Assembly (NCBI GenBank): GCA_021826505.1
Contig: JAKAZV010000006.1
Location: forward strand, 1-57,512
DNA from: Acidobacteriota bacterium
GTDB lineage: Bacteria; Acidobacteriota; Terriglobia; Terriglobales; SCQP01
Reading direction: 5' to 3'
DNA length: 57,512 bases
Shown in pieces: positions 25,268-33,204 of the stretch. The first letter of the stretch is position 1, and each line of letters starts with the position of its first letter. The position numbers and the translations under genes are program-made. The notes beneath the pieces were generated by a model. The model ran no database searches. It saw nothing but the letters and a program-made list of their open reading frames with translations, and was not told the origin of the DNA.

Positions 25268-25443
25268 AACTCCCGCTTTCCCGATTCATTCCGCGCCCGG
25301 CTTGCCCGGCCGTGACTCGGCCCTGCCTTCCTCATTGGCCAGGTGAGTAGAACATCGCGGCCGGCTGCGGTGTTTGCTCTATGCGGTGACGTTCATCTTT
25401 GCTCTTACTCTGACTCCAGCCACTTTGCGGAGGGGGAAGTCAG

Positions 25444-26859
25444 TTGAGAGTAAATGCGGCATGGGCAGTCTTTTTTTTATGTGGGATTTCAGGAGTCATG
25501 GCAGGCTGCGGCGGTGCGAGCGCGCAACTGCTGAGTTCGGGTTCTCTGCCGCGGCCGCAGATTGCCATCTCGCCCGCCTCGGCCAGCGTGGCCGCCAGCC
25601 AGACAGAAACTTTTCAAGCCACCGTGGCCGGAGTCTCCAATTCCGCGGTCACATGGCAGGCCTCCGCCGGCAGCATCACATCCGCCGGTGTGTTTACCGC
25701 GCCTTCTACTCCCGGTCAGTGCCAGGTGACCGTAACCAGCCAGGCGGACCCATCACTGTCCGCCCGGGCGACGGTGACTGTCACCGCGCCCGCACCGCCG
25801 CCGGTGACGGTATCCGTCAGCCCGGCCGCGGTCAATTTAAACAGCGGCCAAAGCCAAAGCTTTACCGCCGCGGTGAGCGGCACCAGCAATAACGCGGTTA
25901 CCTGGACGGCCACCGGAGGCGCCATCACCTCGGCCGGCGCCTACACCGCCGGCACGGTGGCCGGCACGTTCCAGGTCACCGCCGCCAGCGTGGCGCAACC
26001 CTCGGCCACCGCTTCCGCCACGGTCACCATCGCCGCCGCCACGGCCAATACCAGCACCCGCCTGTTTCCCAACGCCAGCGCCGACTGGCTATACTCCGCG
26101 CCCACCGGCTCGCCGACCGATATTTCCAGCATGACTTCCAGCCTCGGCTTTGGCCTGCACACGCATCAGGACGGCTTTGATTATCCCGTCCAATATACCG
26201 ACGGCACGCATGGCTGCACCAATTTCACCGACACGCTGATCTACAACTTTACGGATCACTACTGTGTGCCCAATCCCGCCAACGGCTATTGGCCCTCAAC
26301 CGGCGCCTGGGGCGCCGATGACGGCCATCTGGTTGTTGTGGATACCGCGACCAGCATTTATTACGATTTCTGGAAATTGACCGTCAACAGCCTGGGCCAG
26401 CCATTGAGCACGAATGTGGGCGCAATCTTTTCCGGCAGTCTGAACGGAAACGGCACGCCCGGAACCACGGCGGCATTTATCACCGGCCTGGCGGGGGATA
26501 TTATGCCGGGCGAACTCGATTGCGTCACCTGTCTCAATCATGCCTTGCTGGTGGTGGTGCCGGGCAGCATGAATTCGCCCGGGGTCGGTGACCAGGGGCC
26601 GGTGTTTCACTACGACGGCAGCGTGCCGGGCGCGGTTTTCCGCGAAGGCGCCAAGATTCGCTTTGATCCGAATATTGACGTCAATACCCTGAACGCCAGC
26701 ACCGCGACCAAAGCCGTCATGCGCGCGCTGCAGCTCTATGGCGGCCTGATTGTGGACCAGACCGGCGCCATGGGCGTCGGGTTTTATACCTCACTGGCTT
26801 CGCCGCCGGACGAAACCGGGATGAATCTTATCGGCCAGCACCTGTGGATCTATTACTGA
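25444..26859 (+). CDS. Ig-domain lipoprotein with C-terminal glucanase-like region
   Basis: A 471-residue lipoprotein: the signal ends at a Cys in SGVMAGCGG (lipobox VMAGC). The TTG start follows GGAGG at 25429 by 10 nt and is needed to give this signal peptide. Two Ig-like repeats follow (about 35-115 and 120-200), each with the WxASxGSITSAGVFTAP pattern common in acidobacterial exported proteins. The C-terminal 260 residues (FGLHTHQDGFDYPVQYTDGT, then LAGDIMPGELD and NHALLVVVP) recall actinobacterial secreted proteins of carbohydrate-degrading loci, but the function is not certain. Its end overlaps the convergent PIG-L gene by 32 bp. Confidence 0.7.
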   Translation: MRVNAAWAVFFLCGISGVMAGCGGASAQLLSSGSLPRPQIAISPASASVAASQTETFQATVAGVSNSAVTWQASAGSITSAGVFTAPSTPGQCQVTVTSQADPSLSARATVTVTAPAPPPVTVSVSPAAVNLNSGQSQSFTAAVSGTSNNAVTWTATGGAITSAGAYTAGTVAGTFQVTAASVAQPSATASATVTIAAATANTSTRLFPNASADWLYSAPTGSPTDISSMTSSLGFGLHTHQDGFDYPVQYTDGTHGCTNFTDTLIYNFTDHYCVPNPANGYWPSTGAWGADDGHLVVVDTATSIYYDFWKLTVNSLGQPLSTNVGAIFSGSLNGNGTPGTTAAFITGLAGDIMPGELDCVTCLNHALLVVVPGSMNSPGVGDQGPVFHYDGSVPGAVFREGAKIRFDPNIDVNTLNASTATKAVMRALQLYGGLIVDQTGAMGVGFYTSLASPPDETGMNLIGQHLWIYY

Positions 26860-29698
26860 GCCCCGCGCTCCGCAGCGGGTTCTGGGGCAGGCTGATCAGA
26901 TTCGCCAGCAGCCGGAAGGCGCCGGGCACGCCTTCGGGCAACTGCCGGTACAAGGCATAGGCGCAATAGATATACACGCCTTTGCCATAACGGGCGTACA
27001 AGAGTCCACCGCGCTGCGGCTTCTGTCCGGGATCGTGGGTTTCGAGCAGGGCCTGATAGTGAGGGCTCCAGTGGCGCATGAAATCGTGGCCGCGTTCTTC
27101 GAACCAGCCCGCAAAATCGGCTTCGGTGATGCGATTGGGCCAGCGCAGCAGCGGGTTTTGCGGAGCGAGAATGCGCACCCGCGCATGTTCCCGCACGACG
27201 GTAAATAAAGGGCTGTTGGTCAGCTCGTAGGGATAGGGTCCGTAGTTGTGGTTATACTCGCTGGTGTTGTACTGCACGATCAGCACCCCGCCGCGGCGCA
27301 CATACCGCAGCAGCCGGGCGTTGTAGATGGCCAGCGCGGGTTGCGCGGCATAGGCGCGGATGCCGAGCATGATCACGGAATACTGGCGCAGGTTCCCGCG
27401 CGCGATCTGCTGCGGACCGATGCGCGTGACCGGCACGCCCAGCGATGCAATCGCCCGCGGCACCTGATCGCCGGTGCCGGGAATATAGCCGGCGCGGATT
27501 CCCGGCGCGACCTGCAGCCGCGCGCCGGTGACCTGGTAGGCCGCCGGACGATAGTAATAATAGGGCTGCAGACCCGCATAGCCCACGGTGCGATAGCCGA
27601 GCCGGTAGGTATGGCCGTCATAATGCGCCACGGCCTGCAACTGATAAGGTTTCGGCTGAATCTGGCGGGGAACAATGCGGAAATTCAGGCTTTGATCGTC
27701 GCCCGGACCGGGAATGCGAAAATGTGCGATCCGCGGCTCGGCCCGCCATCCGGAAGGCAGCCGCCAGTTTAAAGTGCCGGCTGCCGGCTGGGCCGCATTG
27801 CTGTGCAGACGCACGGAAATCATGAAGGAAGCGGCTCGTTCGGCCACCACCCCGGCTTTGGGCGCAATCCAGAGCGAAATCGCGGGCGCCACCGCTAGCG
27901 GCTGAAACACCGCGCCCAAACCCGTGACCCGATGCACGCTTGAGATCACCTGCCGCAGCACAATCGTCACGCCGTGATAGCGCACACGGGCGCGGGCATC
28001 AAGCGGCCAGGGCGCAAAGGACCGGTTGCGGTCACGCTGGTGGCGCAGATTGTAGTAAGCCTGCTCGAGATTCGGCCGGGTGAAATAGGGTCGGGTGAAG
28101 CGGGCATTGGCGGGCGCCTGAACCGAGAACTGATGTATCGAGGGCCGACCGGCTTGCAGCGGGTGATCGGTTGTGTTTGGGAGAGGCAAAACCCGCCAGC
28201 CCGGCTGCCGCGGGGTATGCAAACTCACTTGCGGCTTTCCCAGTGGCCACGGCGCCTGCGCATACAAGCGGGTTTGCACTTCCACCGTGGCGCCCGGAAT
28301 GATGAACCGCGGTCCGGGCTGCGGGCCGGCAAAAGCGGCAAAAGGGCCGCCTCTCGCCTTTGCCGGCGCCACGGTCGCGCCCAGATGAAGACCCAGCGCC
28401 AGAATCAGCGCGTGATTGAACTGTTCCTGCTTTTGCCGCAATTCAAATAAGAGATTGGCGCCTGAACCGGCGGGCCAGTGCGCGTGATGAACATAAGCAA
28501 TCAATTGGCTTACGATGCGCTCGCCGCGGGCCAGCGCGGGCGCCGTGCGCCAGGGCCGCGGGCCGGAAAAATCCCGGCGCGCCCGGGTCACCGCGGTCTG
28601 CAGCGCGGCCAGCCGGGGCGCGAGCCGGGCTTGCGCCGCCGGCGGCGCCAACGCGGCCAGCCCTGCCAGCGTGGTATTCATGCCGGCAAAAAAGGAATCC
28701 GCCCGCGGCGGGACGGGAACCCGCGCGGCCATGCGGTGATAGCCCGAAAACAGCGGTCCCGGTCCAGGCACGCCGCCGCCGCCATTTTGCGATTTCTGCA
28801 GGCTCCAGCCCTGGCGCGCGATCTGCAGATAGGTGCGGCCCAGCCAGGGATCCCAGGCGCCTTCCGGCGCCCGCGCATTGCTCGCCATCGGCAGCGCCAG
28901 CCACTGCCGTGTAATGTAGTCATAAATACGGGGAGGGTAGATTTTCCCCGTGGCGTAGTCATAAATGCCCCGCCGGGAACGGAAAAACGGCTGCCGCGCA
29001 TAATCGGCCAACGGCGCCCAGGGACGCAGTCCGGCCTGTATCTGGCGGGGAAAGAGGCGGGCATTTCCGGCCTCGGCATAGGCAAGCTGGGCCATTTCCC
29101 CCGCCACCTGGTGGTTGCCATGACCGTCGCTGGGTCCGCCGACGAAACTGGAGAGAATAATCATCGGGTGCGTCAGCCGCACCACCCGCACGACATCGCC
29201 CAGCACGCGGTTGCGGCCCCATTGCTGCAGCGATCCGGCCTTGGTTTTGGAAAATCCAAAATCAATCACCCGGCTCCAGTACTGCCGGTGAACGCCGTAA
29301 TACCGGTCCGCGGCCAGCAACTCCTGCGTGCGCACCAGGCCCAGGCGGTCCCAATAATCTCGCGACATGACATTTTGTCCCCCCTCGCCGCGGTTCAGGG
29401 TTAACAAATCCACGCGCGCCCCGAGATGCCGGCTTAACCAGGCCAACAGACCGCCGTCCTCATCATCGGGGTGGGCGACAATGAACAAGGCGCTGGCGCG
29501 GGTATCCAAGGCCCGCAGGGCCTGTTGCAGACCCGCCGCTCCGGCATTGTAGGGAAGGCGAAAGCGGTGGGTGCGCACCCGCGGCCGGGCCAGGGCGACG
29601 GGCCGGATGGCGGACGGTTGCCGCCGCGCATGCACCCACGCGGTCAAGCCGGCCATGAGAAGCATCAACAAGCTGATTTGGAGTTTCCGGGAATTCAT
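26828..29698 (-). CDS. large secreted PIG-L family deacetylase
   Basis: A 956-residue exported protein with a signal-anchor (ISLLMLLMAGLTAWVHA). The PIG-L domain (about 55-310) has the metal motif AHPDDEDGGLLAW and the second ligand site SDGHGNHQVAG, so it should de-N-acetylate an N-acetyl sugar or related amide. A long C-terminal part follows, with a beta-sandwich-like region and, near 720-950, a Rossmann-like segment (TGARLQVAPGIRAGYIPGTGD, IMLGIRAYAAQPALAIYNAR) suggestive of a glutamine-amidotransferase-like fold. The start at 29698 follows GAAGG; a longer frame to 29824 has no signal. Convergent overlap with the Ig lipoprotein is 32 bp. BshB is the same superfamily but is short and cytoplasmic. 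Confidence 0.8.
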   Translation of the reverse strand: MNSRKLQISLLMLLMAGLTAWVHARRQPSAIRPVALARPRVRTHRFRLPYNAGAAGLQQALRALDTRASALFIVAHPDDEDGGLLAWLSRHLGARVDLLTLNRGEGGQNVMSRDYWDRLGLVRTQELLAADRYYGVHRQYWSRVIDFGFSKTKAGSLQQWGRNRVLGDVVRVVRLTHPMIILSSFVGGPSDGHGNHQVAGEMAQLAYAEAGNARLFPRQIQAGLRPWAPLADYARQPFFRSRRGIYDYATGKIYPPRIYDYITRQWLALPMASNARAPEGAWDPWLGRTYLQIARQGWSLQKSQNGGGGVPGPGPLFSGYHRMAARVPVPPRADSFFAGMNTTLAGLAALAPPAAQARLAPRLAALQTAVTRARRDFSGPRPWRTAPALARGERIVSQLIAYVHHAHWPAGSGANLLFELRQKQEQFNHALILALGLHLGATVAPAKARGGPFAAFAGPQPGPRFIIPGATVEVQTRLYAQAPWPLGKPQVSLHTPRQPGWRVLPLPNTTDHPLQAGRPSIHQFSVQAPANARFTRPYFTRPNLEQAYYNLRHQRDRNRSFAPWPLDARARVRYHGVTIVLRQVISSVHRVTGLGAVFQPLAVAPAISLWIAPKAGVVAERAASFMISVRLHSNAAQPAAGTLNWRLPSGWRAEPRIAHFRIPGPGDDQSLNFRIVPRQIQPKPYQLQAVAHYDGHTYRLGYRTVGYAGLQPYYYYRPAAYQVTGARLQVAPGIRAGYIPGTGDQVPRAIASLGVPVTRIGPQQIARGNLRQYSVIMLGIRAYAAQPALAIYNARLLRYVRRGGVLIVQYNTSEYNHNYGPYPYELTNSPLFTVVREHARVRILAPQNPLLRWPNRITEADFAGWFEERGHDFMRHWSPHYQALLETHDPGQKPQRGGLLYARYGKGVYIYCAYALYRQLPEGVPGAFRLLANLISLPQNPLRSAGLSNRSTGAGR

Positions 29699-29844
29699 GC
29701 GGCAGCCTTCGGCGTAAAAATGATCCTGTCTATTATCCGGCATTCCCCCGCGGCGCTTGACAGCCAGAGCATGCCGGCGGTCCGCAGAGGCTTTGCTTAC
29801 GGAATACATCCTCGCCGGAATCAATGTCCATCTGACTGGAACAC

Positions 29845-31719
29845 ATGCCGGTCAGTACGGAAGAACGGTTGACGAAACTTTGGGAATCCCCCAAAACCCT
29901 GCGCGGATTTTTTAGCACGGTGGATCACAAAAGTCTGGGCCGGCGGTATATCGTCACGGCGCTGGCGTTTTTGATCATTGGCGGGCTGGAAGCGCTCCTG
30001 ATGCGCCTGCAGCTGGCCCACGCCAATAATCACCTGCTCTCGCCCCGGGCATACGACCAGATTTTCACCATGCATGGCGTCATGATGATTTTCTGGTACG
30101 CATCGCCCATCCTCTCGGGTTTTGGGGTCTTTCTGGTGCCGCTGCTGGCCGGCGCCCGGGATATGGCCTTTCCCCGGCTCAATGCCTTCACCTATTGGAC
30201 TTATTTGTTCTCCGGAATATTGGTCTTCAGCGGCCAGCTTCTGGGCCAGGCGCCCAATGCCGGATGGTTTGCTTACGTTCCCTACACCGATCTGCGGTAT
30301 TCGCCGACGCTGGGGATGGATTTTTATAACTGGGCGCTGCTGCTCTTGACCATTTCGACCACCGGCGGGGCATTTAATTTCATCGTCACCATTCTGCGCC
30401 ACCGCGCTCCCGGCATGGCGATCAGCCGCATGCCGCTGTTTCTTTACAGCACGCTGACGGCGTCCGTCGTAACTTTATTCGGCATGCCGGCGCTGACAGC
30501 GGCGAATCTCATGCTGGAGCTGGAGCGCCGCTGGCATTTCCGCTTCTTCAACATCGCCCATGGCGGCAAGGCGCTGCTCTGGCAGAACACGTTCTGGTTT
30601 TTTGGCCATCCCTGGGTTTATATCGTCTTCCTGCCCGCCACGGGCATGATCTCGATGATTCTGCCCACGTTTTCCCGGCGGCCGATCGTGGGCTATTTCT
30701 ATGTGGCGGCTTCCACCGTGCTGACCGGACTTACCGGCTTCGGGGTCTGGGTTCATCACATGTTCGCCACCGGCATGAACCAGTTCGACATGAGCTTTTT
30801 CAGCGCCGCCAGCATGACCATTTCCCTGTTTACCTCGATTCAGGTTTTCGCCTGGCTGGCCACGCTCTGGAAAGGCCGTCCCGTGCTGACGGCGGCCATG
30901 CATTATGCCCTGGGGTTTATCGGGCTGATTGTCATCGGAGGCCTCGACGGCATTGTGACCGCGTCCGTTCCGGTGGATTGGCAACTGACCGACACCTATT
31001 GGATCGTGGCCCATATCCATTACGTACTGGTGGGCGCCAATCTGTTTCCCGTCTTTGCGGCCATTTATTATTGGGCGCCGAAGATGACCGGACGCATGCT
31101 GAGCGAACGGCTGGGCAAAATCAGCTTTTGGACCATGCTGGTGGGCTTCAATCTGGCCTTTTTCACCATGCATGTGGTCGGGGTCGAGGGCATGCCGCGG
31201 CGGATTTATACCTACGTCAGCGGCCTGGGCTGGAGCGGATGGAACCTGCTGATTACCGCGGGAGCGTTTCTGCTGGCCGGCGGCATTCTGCTTACCTTTA
31301 TTAATTTTTTCTGGAGCCTGCGCCACGGAGCTTTGGCCGGCAAAAATCCCTGGCGGGCCGATTCACTGGAATGGGCGCTCGATTCGCCGCCCGCCGCCTA
31401 TGGCAGCCTGCACATTCCAACAGTGACCACGCGGCATCCGCTCTGGGACGAGCATGACGAAGAAGACGATCCTCGGGGCGAGCGGATATTAGATGGAGGG
31501 CGGCTGACATTTTCCACCACCTGGCTGGATGCCATGCCCTATGCCATTGCCAGCATTCCCACCGATTCGCTGCTGCCCTTATGGGCCGCGCTCGGGATGC
31601 TGGGCATTTTCACCTCGCTGGTCTTCATGCGCTGGTTCTGGGCCATGGGCTTCGCCGCATTTTGCATCATCATCATTGCATTCTGGATGCGGCCGGCATC
31701 GGAAAGAGATCCGGCATGA
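29845..31719 (+). CDS. ctaD: cytochrome c oxidase subunit I, caa3 type with atypical proton channels
   Basis: A 624-residue, 12-helix haem-copper oxidase core. Ligands are complete: haem a H77 (TMHGVMMIF) and H392, haem a3 H390 (AHIHYVLVG), CuB H255, H304 and H305, with the cross-linked Y259. The D-channel entry D106 and N113 (ARDMAFPRLN) are kept. Two changes are striking: the motif is GHPWVYI, so W257 replaces the A1-family Glu (codon 30613-30615), and SIQVFAW has Q333 in place of the K-channel Lys (codon 30841-30843). It is therefore an A-type oxidase with neither E nor YS gating motif. It heads the seven-gene respiratory operon; subunit III overlaps its stop (ATGA). Confidence 0.92.
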   Translation: MPVSTEERLTKLWESPKTLRGFFSTVDHKSLGRRYIVTALAFLIIGGLEALLMRLQLAHANNHLLSPRAYDQIFTMHGVMMIFWYASPILSGFGVFLVPLLAGARDMAFPRLNAFTYWTYLFSGILVFSGQLLGQAPNAGWFAYVPYTDLRYSPTLGMDFYNWALLLLTISTTGGAFNFIVTILRHRAPGMAISRMPLFLYSTLTASVVTLFGMPALTAANLMLELERRWHFRFFNIAHGGKALLWQNTFWFFGHPWVYIVFLPATGMISMILPTFSRRPIVGYFYVAASTVLTGLTGFGVWVHHMFATGMNQFDMSFFSAASMTISLFTSIQVFAWLATLWKGRPVLTAAMHYALGFIGLIVIGGLDGIVTASVPVDWQLTDTYWIVAHIHYVLVGANLFPVFAAIYYWAPKMTGRMLSERLGKISFWTMLVGFNLAFFTMHVVGVEGMPRRIYTYVSGLGWSGWNLLITAGAFLLAGGILLTFINFFWSLRHGALAGKNPWRADSLEWALDSPPAAYGSLHIPTVTTRHPLWDEHDEEDDPRGERILDGGRLTFSTTWLDAMPYAIASIPTDSLLPLWAALGMLGIFTSLVFMRWFWAMGFAAFCIIIIAFWMRPASERDPA

Positions 31720-32336
31720 GTTCCGCCGCCATTGACGCCCATGTTCCCCGCCTCGCTCCGCCGCTGGTCACGGCCGTGGACCGCGGGCGCGGCAGCTTCG
31801 GCATGGCTTTGTTGATCGCCACCGAAGCCATGCTCTTCGCCATTCTGTTTGGCGCTTATTACTATTTAGGCCCGGGCAGCCATCGCTGGCAGGTGGAGAC
31901 GCCGCCGCGGCTGAACGATGTTCTGCCCGCATTGCTGCTGATGATCGTGGCCGCGGGGTTGCTGCGCTGGGGGGCTCGCGGCGTGGAACGCGGAACTCCC
32001 GGCGCCGGCCGCTGGCAGTTGGCCGTGAGCTTCATTCTCGGACTGGCGGTTTTGTACCTGAGCTGGCGTGATTCTCTCGCCCATCTGCGCCATCTCACGC
32101 CCATGACCGACGCGTACGGTTCGATTTTCTACACCATCACCGGCCTGCATGCCGCGCATTTAATGCTGGGCCTGCTCATGCTCATCTGGCTGGCATTTAT
32201 TCCTCAATGGCAGCCCTCGTCCAACCCTCCCCACCGCTCCTATCAGAACGTGACGATGTACTGGGAATTTCTGGCGGCCATCTATTTGATCCTGACCATC
32301 GTTCTCTATATATGGCCGCAATTTAAGGGGCACTGA
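31716..32336 (+). CDS. ctaE: cytochrome c oxidase subunit III
   Basis: A 206-residue protein with five membrane helices, the short form common in caa3-type oxidases, which lacks the first two helices of longer subunit III. TEAMLFAILFGAYYY (helix III, with the conserved Glu), TGLHAAHLMLGLLML (conserved His) and a final YWEFLAAIYLILTIVLYIW, where the usual His after Trp is Glu. It stabilises subunit I and proton uptake. The ATG overlaps the stop of subunit I, and the next gene starts 3 bp later after AAGGGG. Confidence 0.88.
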   Translation: MSSAAIDAHVPRLAPPLVTAVDRGRGSFGMALLIATEAMLFAILFGAYYYLGPGSHRWQVETPPRLNDVLPALLLMIVAAGLLRWGARGVERGTPGAGRWQLAVSFILGLAVLYLSWRDSLAHLRHLTPMTDAYGSIFYTITGLHAAHLMLGLLMLIWLAFIPQWQPSSNPPHRSYQNVTMYWEFLAAIYLILTIVLYIWPQFKGH

Positions 32337-32338
32337 TC

Positions 32339-32761
32339 ATGACAGTTTCCAATGCCAATTTGATGAATCGCACGGATGAACATGAGCGCTGGCTGTGGTT
32401 CGGGGTCGCCGGCGCCGCTATCGCCTGGGTGGTGGCGGAGTTTTTGAATGTGCTCATTTTCGGCCAGAGCTGTCCGCGCTGGCTTGCGGCCTTTGTGCGT
32501 CCCGCGCCGCTGGGACCGCGCATAGTACTGCTGGTAATCACGCTGGCGCTGCTGGCCATGGCGGTCATGGCCGGAGTGGTCTGCCATCGGCTTTGGCGCC
32601 GGTTTCGCACCGAAAACAGCTCGTTTCTTGAGGCTGAAGGCTATGACCGGCGCGAATACATGACCTTATTTGGCTGGGTGGTCAGCTCCACATTGGGCCT
32701 GGGTCTGATCTGGTTTGCCCTGCCCATCTGCATCATCCACCTTTGCGTGAGGGCTCACTGA
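32339..32761 (+). CDS. three-helix membrane protein of the oxidase operon
   Basis: The 140-residue product has three hydrophobic segments (WLWFGVAGAAIAWVVAEF near 19, IVLLVITLALLAMAVMAGVV near 62 and TLFGWVVSSTLGLGLIWFAL near 108) joined by short polar loops. No catalytic motif is seen. Its position between subunit III and the cytochromes suggests a subunit IV or assembly role. It overlaps or abuts its neighbours by 2-3 bp, so it is certainly part of the operon. Confidence 0.7.
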   Translation: MTVSNANLMNRTDEHERWLWFGVAGAAIAWVVAEFLNVLIFGQSCPRWLAAFVRPAPLGPRIVLLVITLALLAMAVMAGVVCHRLWRRFRTENSSFLEAEGYDRREYMTLFGWVVSSTLGLGLIWFALPICIIHLCVRAH

Positions 32762-32763
32762 AT

Positions 32764-33186
32764 ATGCGTTCCAGCGCGGGATGGATGCTTTTGCTGGTCG
32801 CGGCGGGGCTGCTGGGCATCGGCTGTCAAACATCTCCGTCCCGCTATCCGGGGGTGCAGTCGAATCGGTTGCGCAGCGGACAAAGGGCTGCCGTAGCCTT
32901 TCGTGCCGGGAATGCGCGTCAGGGCCGCAGGCTGATCGAGCATTTTCATTGCGGCGCCTGCCATTTGATTCCCGGCGTGCCCCATGCCCGAGGCATGGTC
33001 GGGCCGCCCCTGATTGATTTTGGCCGGCGCAGCTATGTTGCCGGGGTTTTACCCAATACTCCGGCCAACCTCGAACGCTGGCTGCGTTCGCCGCCCAAAG
33101 TGGACCCGCTGACCGCGATGCCCACCCTGGGACTCTCACGGCAACAAGCACGCGATGTCGCGGCCTATCTCTATACCCTGCGCTGA
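32764..33186 (+). CDS. mono-haem cytochrome c lipoprotein
   Basis: The 140-residue protein starts with a lipoprotein signal (LLLVAAGLLGIGC; Cys at about residue 21). The haem site HFHCGACH (CxxCH) lies near residue 63, followed by PGVPHARGMVGPPLIDFG and the distal-ligand region, where LTAMPTLGLS supplies a Met at about 117. It should be a membrane-tethered electron carrier in the periplasm, placed between the PQQ dehydrogenase and the oxidase. The next gene is the dehydrogenase. Confidence 0.85.
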   Translation: MRSSAGWMLLLVAAGLLGIGCQTSPSRYPGVQSNRLRSGQRAAVAFRAGNARQGRRLIEHFHCGACHLIPGVPHARGMVGPPLIDFGRRSYVAGVLPNTPANLERWLRSPPKVDPLTAMPTLGLSRQQARDVAAYLYTLR

Positions 33187-33204
33187 CGAAAGGTGTGTGT
33201 GCGA

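Noticed and set aside
26828-29698. PIG-L protein as BshB partner of BshA
   Set aside because: It is exported and about four times too long; BshB is a short cytoplasmic enzyme.
29757-29762. TTGACA as the -35 of the oxidase operon promoter
   Set aside because: There is no acceptable -10 at 16-18 bp.
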